A stretch of DNA of 64,000 bases from Streptomyces barringtoniae (GTDB lineage Bacteria; Actinomycetota; Actinomycetes; Streptomycetales; Streptomycetaceae): contig NZ_JAJHNP010000006.1 of NCBI RefSeq assembly GCF_020819595.1, positions 62,001-126,000 on the forward strand, in the 5' to 3' direction. Made by a program: the position numbers and the translations under genes. The notes beneath the pieces are model-generated. The model was not told the origin of the DNA. It did not search any database and was given only the letters and a program-made list of their open reading frames with translations. This document shows, one piece after another, positions 29,495-38,132 of this stretch. How positions within the stretch are numbered: position 1 is the first letter of the stretch; the number at the start of each line of letters is the position of its first letter.

Positions 29495-32494
29495 TCACCC
29501 TCCGTTGCCGTAGAACAGCTCCTCGACCACTGTGCGTGCCCTGCGGGTGGTACGGCGGTAGGCGTCCAGCATGTCGCCGGCGTGTCCGGCGCCGTAACCC
29601 AGGTAGCGGCCCACGGCGGCCAGCTCGCGCGGCTCGGTGGGGAAGGTGTCCCCGGCCCGGCCGCGCACCAGCATCACCGCGTTGCGCACCCGCGTCGCCA
29701 GCACCCAGGCCTCGTCCAGGATCTCCGCCTCCTCGGCGGACAGCAGTCCGGCCTCGCGGGCGGCGGCCAGCGCGTCCCGGGTGCGGGTGGTGCGCAGGCC
29801 GGGCCGGTCCCAGCCGTGCCGGAGCTGGAAGAGCTGGACGGTCCACTCGACGTCGGACAGCCCGCCCGGGCCGAGCTTGGTGTGCAGCTTGGGGTCGGCG
29901 CCGCGCGGCAGGCGCTCGGACTCCATACGGGCCTTCAGCCGGCGGATCTCCCGTACGGCGTCCTCTTCGAGGCCGTGGGCCGGGTAGCGCAGGGGGTCGA
30001 TCAGCTCGGTGAAGCGGCGGCCCAGCTCCTCGTCCCCGGCGACCGGCTCGGCCCGCAGCAGCGCCTGGGACTCCCAGACCAGGGACCAGCGGCGGTAGTA
30101 CGCCTCGTACGACTTCAGGGTGCGCACCGGCGGGCCCGACTTGCCCTCCGGGCGCAGGTCGGCGTCGATGAGCAGCGGCGGGTCGGCGCTGGGCAGCTGG
30201 AGCAGGCGGCGCATCTCGGCGACGACCTTGTTCGCGGCCGCGGCCGCCTCGTGCTCGTCCACGCCGTCCTGCGGCTCGTGCACGAAGACGACGTCCGCGT
30301 CGGAGCCGTAGCCCAGCTCGTGACCGCCGAAACGCCCCATCCCTATGATCGCGAACCGGGTGGGCAGCGTGTCGCCCCAGCCGTCCCGGACCACCGCGCG
30401 CAGGGTGCCCGCGAGGGTGGCGGCGGTGAGGTCGGAGACCGCCGCGCCGACCCGGTCCACCAGGGCGCCCTGGTCGGCCTCGGCGGGGTTGGTCTCGGTG
30501 CCGTAGGAGCCGACGATGTCGGCGGCGGCGATGCGGAACAGCTCGCGGCGGCGCACGCCGCGGGCCGCGGTGACGCCCTGCTCGGCGTTCTCGGCGCGGC
30601 CCACGGCGGCCAGGATCTCCTGCTCCAGGTGGGCGCGCCCGCGGGGTTCGAGGCCGCCGCCGTCGCCGTCGCCCAGCAGGGCCACCGCCTCGGGGGCGCG
30701 CATGAGGAGGTCGGGGGCGAGGCGGCCCGCCGAGAGCACGCGGGCCAGGTTTTCCGCGGCCGCCCCCTCGTCCCGGAGCAGGCGCAGGTACCAGGGCGTC
30801 TTGCCGAGCGCGTCGGAGACCTTGCGGAAGTTCAGCAGGCCCGCGTCCGGGTTCGCCGAGTCGGCGAACCAGCCGAGCAGGACGGGGAGCAGGGTGCGCT
30901 GGATCGCCGCCTTGCGGGTCACTCCGGAGGCCAGGGCCTCCAGGTGGCGCAGGGCGGCGGCGGGGTCGGCGTAGCCGAGGGCGACGAGGCGCTCGCGCGC
31001 CGCCTCGGGGCTCAGGCGGGCCTCGCCGGGGGCGAGTTGGGCGACCGCGTCGAGCAGCGGGCGGTAGAAGAGCTTCTCGTGGAGCCTGCGTACGACGCCG
31101 GTGTGCCGCTTCCACTCCCGGATCAGCTCGGCCACCGGGTCGGTGCGCAGGCCGAGGGAGCGGCCGAGGCGCCGCTGGTCCTCCTCGGCGACCGGAACGA
31201 GGTGGGTGCGGCGCAGGCGGTAGAGCTGGATGCGGTGCTCCATCGAGCGCAGGAAGCGGTACGCCTCGTCCAGGCGGGCGGCGTCCTCACGGCCGACGTA
31301 GCCTCCGGCGGCCAGCGCCTGCAGGGCGTCCAGGGTGGTGCCGCTGCGCAGGCTCTGGTCGGTGCGGCCGTGCACCAACTGCAGGAGCTGGACGGCGAAT
31401 TCGACGTCGCGCAGGCCGCCGGGGCCGAGTTTGAGCTCTCGCTCGATCTCGGAGGCGGGGATGTTCTCCACCACGCGGCGGCGCATCTTCTGGACGTCCG
31501 TCACGAAGTTGTCGCGCTCGGCCGCCTTCCAGACCAGGGGTTCGAGTGCGTCCGCGTACGCCTGGCCGAGGTCCGCGTCGCCCGCCACCGGGCGGGCCTT
31601 GAGCAGGGCCTGGAACTCCCAGGTCTTCGCCCAGCGTTGGTAGTAGGCGAGGTGGGAGGAGAGGGTGCGGACCAGGGGGCCGTTGCGGCCCTCGGGGCGG
31701 AGGTTGGCGTCCACCGGCCAGATGGAGCCCTCCACGGTGGTCTCCGAGCAGATCCGCATGAGGTGGGAGGCGAGGCGGGTGGCGGCGGTGAGCGCCTTGG
31801 CCTCGGTGGTGCCGTCGGCTGCCTCGGCCACGAAGATCACGTCCACGTCGGAGACGTAGTTCAGTTCGTGGCCGCCGCACTTGCCCATCGCGATCACCGC
31901 GAGGCGGCAGGCGGCGGCGTCCCCGGGGGCGTGCGCCCGCGCGATGGCCAGGGCGGCGCGGAGGGTGGCGGTGGCGAGGTCGGCGAGTTCGGCGGCGGTT
32001 TCGGCGACGTCCGTGGTGCCGCAGACGTCGCGGGCGGCGATGGAGAGCAGACAGCGGCGGTAGGCGACGCGGAGGGAGACGGGGTCGGCGGCCTCGGCCA
32101 GGCCGCGCTCGAACTCCTCGACGCCGGGGTGCAGGTCGCGGGGCTCGTAGGTGACGAGGGCGTGCCAGTCGCTGGGGTGGCGGGCCAGGTGGTCGGTGAG
32201 GGCGGCGGAGGCACCGAGGACACCGAGGAGGCGGTCGCGCAGCGGCTTGGCCGCGATGAGGGTGTCCAGCAGTTCGCGGTGGGCCGTCTGGCCGTCCTGG
32301 GCCTCCAGGAGGCGGACCAGGCCGTGCAGGGCGAGGTCGGGGTCGGCGGTGGCGCCCAGGGCCTCCAGGAGGACGGGGTCGTCGCGGACGGGGGCGAGTT
32401 CCGGGCCGTCCAGGAGGCGCTCTGCGGCGGAGGGGTCGGTGAAGCCGTGTCGGAGCAGGCGGGTGAAGGTACTGCTTCTGCGCCCCGGCGTCAT
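29495..32494 (-). CDS. glnE: Bifunctional glutamine synthetase adenylyltransferase/deadenylyltransferase
   Basis: The 999-residue enzyme attaches and removes AMP on type I glutamine synthetase to match activity to nitrogen supply. Two tandem nucleotidyltransferase-plus-linker modules are evident. The N-terminal one has NYVSDVDVIFVAEAADG (near residue 215) and the C-terminal one has MGRFGGHELGYGSDADVVFV (near residue 720); the paired Asp residues bind metal. Repeated LGPGGLRDVEF and LGPGGLSDVEW segments close each core. Its usual target, glnA, is outside this window. The promoter must lie in or before the unusual G-rich repeat block that starts about 45 bp upstream of the ATG. Confidence 0.97.
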   Translation of the reverse strand: MTPGRRSSTFTRLLRHGFTDPSAAERLLDGPELAPVRDDPVLLEALGATADPDLALHGLVRLLEAQDGQTAHRELLDTLIAAKPLRDRLLGVLGASAALTDHLARHPSDWHALVTYEPRDLHPGVEEFERGLAEAADPVSLRVAYRRCLLSIAARDVCGTTDVAETAAELADLATATLRAALAIARAHAPGDAAACRLAVIAMGKCGGHELNYVSDVDVIFVAEAADGTTEAKALTAATRLASHLMRICSETTVEGSIWPVDANLRPEGRNGPLVRTLSSHLAYYQRWAKTWEFQALLKARPVAGDADLGQAYADALEPLVWKAAERDNFVTDVQKMRRRVVENIPASEIERELKLGPGGLRDVEFAVQLLQLVHGRTDQSLRSGTTLDALQALAAGGYVGREDAARLDEAYRFLRSMEHRIQLYRLRRTHLVPVAEEDQRRLGRSLGLRTDPVAELIREWKRHTGVVRRLHEKLFYRPLLDAVAQLAPGEARLSPEAARERLVALGYADPAAALRHLEALASGVTRKAAIQRTLLPVLLGWFADSANPDAGLLNFRKVSDALGKTPWYLRLLRDEGAAAENLARVLSAGRLAPDLLMRAPEAVALLGDGDGGGLEPRGRAHLEQEILAAVGRAENAEQGVTAARGVRRRELFRIAAADIVGSYGTETNPAEADQGALVDRVGAAVSDLTAATLAGTLRAVVRDGWGDTLPTRFAIIGMGRFGGHELGYGSDADVVFVHEPQDGVDEHEAAAAANKVVAEMRRLLQLPSADPPLLIDADLRPEGKSGPPVRTLKSYEAYYRRWSLVWESQALLRAEPVAGDEELGRRFTELIDPLRYPAHGLEEDAVREIRRLKARMESERLPRGADPKLHTKLGPGGLSDVEWTVQLFQLRHGWDRPGLRTTRTRDALAAAREAGLLSAEEAEILDEAWVLATRVRNAVMLVRGRAGDTFPTEPRELAAVGRYLGYGAGHAGDMLDAYRRTTRRARTVVEELFYGNGG

Positions 32495-32539
32495 CTCCGT
32501 GCCTCCCCTTGGGTGCGGCTGCGTGCGTCTGCGTGCGTC

Positions 32540-33440
32540 TCGGATCGGAATCGTCCTGGCCAGAGCCTAACCGGAGGGGGGCGGGGTGGCTTGGGGTGCG
32601 GGGGCCTGCGGGGCGGGAGGGGGTTCGGGTGCGGGGCCCTGCGGGGCAGGGGGTTCGGTACGGAGCCCCTGCGGGGCGGGAGGGGGTTCGGTGCGGAGCC
32701 CCTGCGGGGCAGGAGGGGGTTCGGTGCGGAGCCCCTGCGGGTGCATGGGCTCTGCCGGGAGGGGGCGGGTTCGGGTGCGTGGTGCCCTGCCGGGTGCGTG
32801 GGCCCTGCCTGGCGGTGGGCCCTGCCGGGCGGGGGTGGGTGCTCGGGTCGCTGCGGGTGGGGGCCACTGCCTGCGGCGGTCCGGACGGGTGCGCAGTGCC
32901 ATGCCGGTGCGTGGGCCCTGCCGGGCGGGGGGGGACGGGTGCGTGGGTGCTTGCGGGTGCGTGAAACCTGCGCGACGGATTCGGGGCGCGTGGGCCCCTG
33001 CCGGTGCGGTGGGCCCTGCCGGGCGGGGGGGGCGGGGGGCCTGTGCGACGGGTGGGGATTCGGGTGCGCGGCCCCTGCGGGCAGGAGGGGATTCGGTGCG
33101 GAGCCCCTGCGGGTGCATGGGCTCTGCCGGGCGGGGTTGGGGTGCGTGGTGCCGTGCCGGTGCCTGGGCCCTGCCGGGCGGGGGTCCGGTTCGGTGCGCA
33201 GTGCCATGCCGGTGCGTGGGCCCTGCCGGGCGGGGGGACGGGTGCGTGGGTGCTTGCGGGTGCGTGAAACCTGCGGGACGGATTCGGGGCGCGTGGGCGC
33301 GTGCCGGTGCGGTGGGCCCTGCCGGGCGGGGGGGGTACTCGGGACGCTGCGGGTGGGGGGCACTGCCTGTGGCAGTCCGGGCGGGTGCGTCGTGGCTTGG
33401 GTTGCGCCCCCTGCGGGCTGTGCGTCGGTCTGCCGTGCGC
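32540..33440. repeat. G-rich degenerate tandem-repeat block
   Basis: About 900 bp between glnE and the phosphatase gene is built from imperfect repeats with strong G excess on the plus strand. Units include GGGGGTTCGGTGCGGAGCCC (several copies, 32650-32750 and again near 33090), CCCTGCCGGGCGGGG and GTGCGTGGGTGCTTGCGGGT. A roughly 140-bp unit beginning GTGCGCAGTGCCATGCCGG occurs at 32889 and again at 33194 (305 bp apart) with homopolymer-length differences. Open frames cross the block on both strands but encode only Pro/Arg or Gly/Cys repeats, and unit-length differences not divisible by three argue against coding. Many G runs allow quadruplex formation. Confidence 0.8.
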
Positions 33441-33566
33441 GGCTGCGGTCAGTAGTTCATCCGCTCTTCACCCTTTCGGTTGGGTGACGTGCGGCGTGGG
33501 AATGTTGGCGTGTGCATGCTCTGTCCGCACCGCCAGCCCCGTCCCACCCCCACACCGGAGGTTGAT

Positions 33567-34454
33567 GTGTCCGGCAGTTCCGTGTACCGCCGTACCCGTA
33601 CCGTCGTGGCATCCGCAGCGGCTCTCGCCGCGGCCGCGTTCGGGCTGTGGACCGGGATCGGCGCAGAGTCCGCGCACGCCGCGGGCGCCGTGCCGAGCCC
33701 GGACCACGTGGTCGTCGTGGTCTTCGAGAACCACGCGTACAGCCAGGTCATCGGCTCCTCCCGCGCCCCGTACATCAACTCGCTGAAGTCGGGCGGTGCC
33801 AACCTGACGCAGTCGTACGCCGAGACCCACCCGAGCCAGCCGAACTACTACGCGATGTTCTCCGGCGACACCCAGGGCATCACGGACGACAGTTGTGTCA
33901 CGCCCGGTTTCTCCTCGGCGCCCAACCTGGCGTCCGAGGTGATCGACGCCGGCCGTACCTGGGCCAGCTACAACGAGGATCTGCCCAGCCAGGGCGACAC
34001 CACGTGCAGCAGCGGCGACTACGCCCAGAAGCACAACCCGTGGTTCGGGTTCAGCAACGTGCCGACGGACAGCGCCATGACGTTCGACCAGTTCCCGACG
34101 GACTACTCGACGCTGCCCCAGATGTCGTACGTGGTCCCCAACCTGTGCAGCGACATGCACGACTGCTCGGTGTCCACCGGTGACACCTGGCTGAAGAACA
34201 ACCTGGGTGCCTACGCGACCTGGGCCAAGACCCACAACAGCCTGCTCGTCGTCACCTTCGACGAGGACAACCGGCTGAGCGGGAACCGGATTCCGACCGT
34301 GCTGTACGGGCAGCCGGTGACGGCCGGGTCGTCCAGCTCGGCCACGTACAACCACTACGACCTGCTGCGCACCCTCGAGGACAGCCAGGGGCTGACCTCG
34401 CACGCGGGCAACGCGGCCTCCGCCAAGGACATCACCGGCATCTGGGCGTCCTGA
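33567..34454 (+). CDS. Secreted phosphoesterase / acid phosphatase family (PF04185-like)
   Basis: The 295-residue protein has a signal peptide ending near HAAGA (residue 37) followed by a phosphoesterase-family domain: DHVVVVVFENHAYSQVIG (metal-ligand region with FENH), THPSQPNYYAMFSG (conserved SxPNYxAL-type motif) and VVTFDEDN near the C-terminus. This family includes acid phosphatases and phospholipases C. The start GTG 33567 has GGAG six bases upstream. It begins a tight co-directional run with the MFS transporter (1 bp gap) and beta-propeller protein (4 bp overlap), suggesting release of a phosphorylated compound followed by transport. Confidence 0.88.
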   Translation: MSGSSVYRRTRTVVASAAALAAAAFGLWTGIGAESAHAAGAVPSPDHVVVVVFENHAYSQVIGSSRAPYINSLKSGGANLTQSYAETHPSQPNYYAMFSGDTQGITDDSCVTPGFSSAPNLASEVIDAGRTWASYNEDLPSQGDTTCSSGDYAQKHNPWFGFSNVPTDSAMTFDQFPTDYSTLPQMSYVVPNLCSDMHDCSVSTGDTWLKNNLGAYATWAKTHNSLLVVTFDEDNRLSGNRIPTVLYGQPVTAGSSSSATYNHYDLLRTLEDSQGLTSHAGNAASAKDITGIWAS

Positions 34455-34455
34455 C

Positions 34456-35715
34456 GTGTACGTAGCGGACAGCCGCGCGAGCACGCCGGCGTCCGCGGAC
34501 GGTGCCGTCCGGCCAGTGGCCGGGCGGCGCCGTGCCGCGATCGCCCCCACCGTGCTCGCGCTCGGAACGGTCAGTCTGGTGACCGACGTGTCGTCCGAGA
34601 TGGTCACGGCCGTGCTGCCGCTGTACCTGGTCAGCGGCCTGGGTCTGTCGCCGCTGGGCTTCGGGCTGCTGGACGGTGTGTACAACGGCTTCTCTGCGGT
34701 CGTACGGCTGGTGGGCGGGCATCTCGCCGATCGCGGCGGCGGGCGGCACAAGTGGGTCGCCGGGTTCGGGTACGCGGTGTCGGCCGTGTGCAAGCCGCTG
34801 TTGCTGGTCGCGCACTCCCTGACCCCGATCGGGCTCGTCCTGGCCGCCGACCGCACGGGGAAGGGGCTGCGGACTGCGCCCCGGGACGCCCTCATCTCGC
34901 TGTCCAGTACGGCGCGGTCGCGGGGGCGGGCCTTCGGAGTGCACCGGGCCATGGACACGGCGGGTGCGCTGCTCGGGCCGCTGGTGGCCTTCCTGATCCT
35001 GCGGGCCACGGTGGACGGCTACGACGCGGTGTTCACCGTCAGCTTCTGTGTCGCGGTGCTGGGCGTGCTGATCCTGCTTCTGTTCGTGCCCGGCGGGCGC
35101 GGTGGCGTGGTCGCGGACGAGCGGCCCACCCTGCGGGGAGCGGTGGGGCTGTTGCGGCGGCGCGGACTGCGGCGGATCGCGGTGTGCGCACTGCTGCTGG
35201 GTCTGGCCACGGTCAGCGACTCGTTCGTCTATCTGCTGCTGCAGCGCCGCCTCGGCGTCCCGGACCGCTGGTTCGCGCTGCTGCCGCTCGGTACGGCCGC
35301 CTCCTTCCTGCTGCTGGCGGTGCCGCTCGGGCGGCTCGCGGACCGGGTGGGCCGGTGGGCGGTCTTCGTCGGCGGGCACGGTGCCCTGCTGGTCGCGTAC
35401 GCGTTGCTGCTCACGGCGTGGCACGGCTCGGCCCTGCCGTACGTCGTGCTCGCCCTGCACGGCGCCTTCTACGCGGCCACCGACGGGGTGCTGATGGCGG
35501 CGGCCTCGGACGGGGTGCCGGAGGCGCTGCGCTCGTCGGGGCTGGCCCTCGTGCAGACCGGGCAGGCCGCGGCCCGGTTCGCCTGCAGTCTGCTGTTCGG
35601 CGCCGCCTGGACGGTGTGGGGCGACCGGGCGGCGCTGGCGGGCGCGGCGGTGGCGCTGACCGCGTGTGCCGCCTTCTCCCTCGCCCTGCGCCCGAAGGGG
35701 ACGGTGCCCGCATGA
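34456..35715 (+). CDS. MFS transporter
   Basis: The 419-residue protein has about 12 hydrophobic segments and a basic, polar N-terminus. MFS loop motif A is present as GGHLADRGGGRHKW and, in the second half, GRLADRVGRW. TDVSSEMVTAVLPLYL resembles a group of actinobacterial transporters near antibiotic-efflux proteins, but the substrate is unknown. GTG 34456 starts two bases after the phosphoesterase stop, and the TGA overlaps the ATG of the next gene (ATGA), so the three genes form one operon. Confidence 0.9.
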   Translation: MYVADSRASTPASADGAVRPVAGRRRAAIAPTVLALGTVSLVTDVSSEMVTAVLPLYLVSGLGLSPLGFGLLDGVYNGFSAVVRLVGGHLADRGGGRHKWVAGFGYAVSAVCKPLLLVAHSLTPIGLVLAADRTGKGLRTAPRDALISLSSTARSRGRAFGVHRAMDTAGALLGPLVAFLILRATVDGYDAVFTVSFCVAVLGVLILLLFVPGGRGGVVADERPTLRGAVGLLRRRGLRRIAVCALLLGLATVSDSFVYLLLQRRLGVPDRWFALLPLGTAASFLLLAVPLGRLADRVGRWAVFVGGHGALLVAYALLLTAWHGSALPYVVLALHGAFYAATDGVLMAAASDGVPEALRSSGLALVQTGQAAARFACSLLFGAAWTVWGDRAALAGAAVALTACAAFSLALRPKGTVPA

Positions 35716-36731
35716 CCGTACGCAACCGCGTCCTGATCCTGGTCGCCGCCGTCGCCGTGCTCGCGGTGGTGGGGGTGGCGTCCGTGCTGCACGCCTCGGC
35801 CCGGGCCGACCGCCGCAACCAGGCGCAGGCGGGCGGTCCTCGGGTCACGGCGGGGGCGGTGACGCTGGCCGGGCACGGGCGGATGGTGTTCCGGAACATG
35901 GCGTGGGGGCCGCACCGGGACGAGCTCGTCGGCGTTCCGGCCGGCGATCCGTCGGGGGCACGGACGGCGTCCGGCGTCAAGTGCCTGCGTTTTTACGCCG
36001 CTTCGGGGACGGGTGTGTGTCTGCAGGCCGTGCACGGGCCGGTGTCGGACACCTATCGCGCGCTGATCCTGGACGCCCGGTTGCGGACCGTGCACCGGTA
36101 CGACGTCCCGGGCATCCCGTCGCGTGCCCGGGTCTCGCCGACAGGTCACTTCGCCGCCTGGACGGCGTTCGTGGGCGGTGACTCGTACGCCGGGACGAAC
36201 TTCTCCACGCGTGCGGCGATCGTGGACACGAGGAGCGGTCGGCTGATCCCGTCCCTGGAGGCCTTCCGGATCGTCAAGGACGGGCGCACGTACCACGCGG
36301 CGGACGCCAACTTCTGGGGCGTGACGTTCGCGGCGGACGATCGTACGTTCTACGCGACGCTCGCGACCGGGGGCAGCACGTATCTGGTCCGGGGCGACCT
36401 GCTCGCCCGTACGGTCACCACCGTGCACGCGAACGTCGAGTGCCCGTCCCTCTCGCCCGACGGCACGCGGATCGCCTACAAGAAGCGGGTCGAGGGCCTG
36501 CCCAAGGACGCCCCCTGGCAGCTGTACGTCCTGGACCTGCGCACCCTGCGGGAGACTCCGCTGGCCGAGCGCAGGAGCGTGGACGACCAGGTGGTGTGGC
36601 GCGATGCCCGCACGGTCGTGTACGCGCTGCCCGGTGACTACGGCGCCGATCTGTACGAGGTTCCGGCGGACGGCTCGGGGGCGGCGCGGCGGATCACCAC
36701 GGCCGCGGTGTCACCGGCGTACGTCGGATAA
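35712..36731 (+). CDS. Membrane-anchored TolB/WD40-like beta-propeller protein
   Basis: The 339-residue protein has an N-terminal membrane anchor (residues 5-28) and a domain of repeated beta-propeller blades: RARVSPTGHFAAWTAF, NVECPSLSPDGTRIAYKKRV and VDDQVVWRDARTVVYALP resemble the PD40/TolB repeat (SPDGxxIAY). It should lie outside the membrane, tethered. It overlaps the transporter by ATGA. A binding or scaffold role with the secreted phosphoesterase and transporter is inferred. Confidence 0.82.
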   Translation: MTVRNRVLILVAAVAVLAVVGVASVLHASARADRRNQAQAGGPRVTAGAVTLAGHGRMVFRNMAWGPHRDELVGVPAGDPSGARTASGVKCLRFYAASGTGVCLQAVHGPVSDTYRALILDARLRTVHRYDVPGIPSRARVSPTGHFAAWTAFVGGDSYAGTNFSTRAAIVDTRSGRLIPSLEAFRIVKDGRTYHAADANFWGVTFAADDRTFYATLATGGSTYLVRGDLLARTVTTVHANVECPSLSPDGTRIAYKKRVEGLPKDAPWQLYVLDLRTLRETPLAERRSVDDQVVWRDARTVVYALPGDYGADLYEVPADGSGAARRITTAAVSPAYVG

Positions 36732-36786
36732 CCGCACCACCGCCAGCCCGCGTGACCTGGGCGGATTCGGTCTCGTTGACCAGGGC

Positions 36787-37065
36787 GTGAAGAAGATCAC
36801 CGCTCTCGCAGCGCTCACCGCCGCCGGTCTCGCGCTCGCCGCCCCCGCCCACGCAGACAGCGACGGCACCCGCGGCCGCATCAACATCGCCGGCCGGCCC
36901 CTGTCCCCGGACAAACTCTGCGAGACGGCCCTCGGGCTCGTCCCGCTCACCGCACCGTGGACGGGCAGCTCGGTGCACGACGCCTGCAACAACCGCCCGC
37001 ACGTCCATCACGAACGGTCCCAGCAGCCCCGCTCCGACTCCGCCCCGGACTCGGACTGGCGGTGA
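36787..37065 (+). CDS. Small secreted protein
   Basis: The 92-residue product begins MKKITALAALTAAGLALAAP (initiator GTG), a good Sec signal peptide with predicted cleavage after HADS or AHA. The mature part is about 65 residues with two cysteines (KLCETAL, HDACNNR) and a His/Ser-rich, charged tail. I do not recognise the family. The start has only a weak ribosome binding site (CCAGGG). The about 300 bp that follow (37066-37369) hold no convincing gene, only short repeats shared with the region downstream of glnA2. Confidence 0.55.
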   Translation: MKKITALAALTAAGLALAAPAHADSDGTRGRINIAGRPLSPDKLCETALGLVPLTAPWTGSSVHDACNNRPHVHHERSQQPRSDSAPDSDWR

Positions 37066-37369
37066 AAAGCCGGCGGCGGCTCGCTCCGAGGGGCGGGCCG
37101 CCTGTTGCGGGCAGGCGCGGAAGCCCGCTCCGGCCTGCGCCTACAGCACCGGCAGACTCTGGTGCCGCGTCGACGGGACCCGCCACAGCGAGACCCCGGC
37201 ACTGTCCTGCCGCGAAACGGCCGAGCGCTTCCGCGCGGCCGGCCGCTCCGCGTCCGAGGTCCGCCTGCGGGCCGCGTGGAACCGCGTCGTGGTGGTGGCC
37301 CGATGTCCGCCGCGTGGGGCAGGTGCTTCGAAGGTGCCGCCGTCTGACGCCGCGCACCCGCCGGTGGCG

Positions 37370-37657
37370 TCAGGCGCGTTCCGGCTCGTTCGTCTCCTCG
37401 GTGGCTGCGGCCCGGGTGCGAGGGCGGCCCAACAAGGTGCATCCCACGATCACCAGGCCGATGGCGATGACCTTGGCGGCCGGGTAGTAGCCGGACGCCG
37501 GCTCCTGCGGGGTGCCGGGCAGCCGGAAGAAGACCCACGCTGCCGCGAGACCCCCGAAGACGATCAGTGCGACCGCCCCCCACGTCCCGAGGGCCGCCCA
37601 CCAGGGCCCCGGGTCGTAACCCCGCTCGCCGCTCTGCTCAACGTCTGTGTCGGCCAC
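37370..37657 (-). CDS. Small membrane protein
   Basis: The 95-residue protein has two hydrophobic segments (residues 24-45 and 60-78), an acidic N-terminus and a Glu-rich tail. A GTG start at 37657 is preceded by AGGAGA. I recognise no named family. It lies downstream of a similar 78-residue protein on the same strand. Confidence 0.65.
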   Translation of the reverse strand: MADTDVEQSGERGYDPGPWWAALGTWGAVALIVFGGLAAAWVFFRLPGTPQEPASGYYPAAKVIAIGLVIVGCTLLGRPRTRAAATEETNEPERA

Positions 37658-37702
37658 GGTCGGTTCTCCTGCGCGTGTGGTGACGGTCGCGCGGGAAGAC
37701 GC

Positions 37703-37736
37703 GGGCCGGGCCCGGAAGGTTCACCGGGCCGGCCCC
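37703..37736 (-). terminator. Candidate terminator after small membrane gene
   Basis: GGGCCGG and CCCGG (37703-37715, one bulged base) pair with CCGGG and CCGGCCC (37724-37736). The hairpin lies 55 bp past the stop at 37791 in the leftward direction. Confidence 0.4.
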
Positions 37737-37790
37737 CTCGTGCGGGGGGACGAACGATTCCCGCCGGGGCGCCATTTCCACGGCCGGCCT

Positions 37791-38027
37791 TCAACGGTCC
37801 CGCCGCCCGGTCCGCCCACGGCGCCTGCCCTCCAGGGCCTCTCTGACGACCACCCACACGAACGACAGCGAAGCGGCCATCAGCAGGACATCGCGCCATG
37901 ACTGTCCCAGCCAGAAGTGCACGACAACGGCGGCGCCGCCGAAGCCAAGCACCGCCAAACCGAACCTCATCCAGCGGAGCGCCTCCGGGGACCGCGACCG
38001 CCCGGTCGTCCGCCGCCCATCCGTCAT
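37791..38027 (-). CDS. Small membrane protein
   Basis: The 78-residue product has a basic N-terminus, two hydrophobic stretches (WMRFGLAVLGFGGAAVVVHF and VLLMAASLSFVWVVV) and a basic RRRGRTGRRDR tail, giving a two-pass topology with both ends inside. ATG 38027 is chosen; a TTG two codons earlier is in frame. No family recognised. Codon bias is typical of the genome. Confidence 0.6.
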   Translation of the reverse strand: MTDGRRTTGRSRSPEALRWMRFGLAVLGFGGAAVVVHFWLGQSWRDVLLMAASLSFVWVVVREALEGRRRGRTGRRDR

Positions 38028-38132
38028 GTCCAACTTGTACCACGAAGGGATAGTTCGCGTCCGAGGTCCGCGCCCTCTGCGACCCGTGGCCCCAAGGCAT
38101 CGCCTCGGGCAGAAACCCGCCCTTGCCTGCGC

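Noticed and set aside
32491..33363. Minus-strand open frame of 290 codons, Pro/Arg-rich, upstream of glnE
   Set aside because: It lies wholly in the G-rich repeat block, consists only of short Pro/Arg repeats, repeat copies differ by lengths not divisible by three, and several frames are open on both strands as expected in such DNA.
29306..33487. Plus-strand open frame of nearly 1400 codons
   Set aside because: It is antisense to glnE, whose sequence matches its family along the entire length; long antisense frames are routine at this GC content.
37066..37369. Possible small genes in the gene-poor stretch after 37065
   Set aside because: Short frames exist on both strands but have no ribosome binding site, no signal and inconsistent codon bias.
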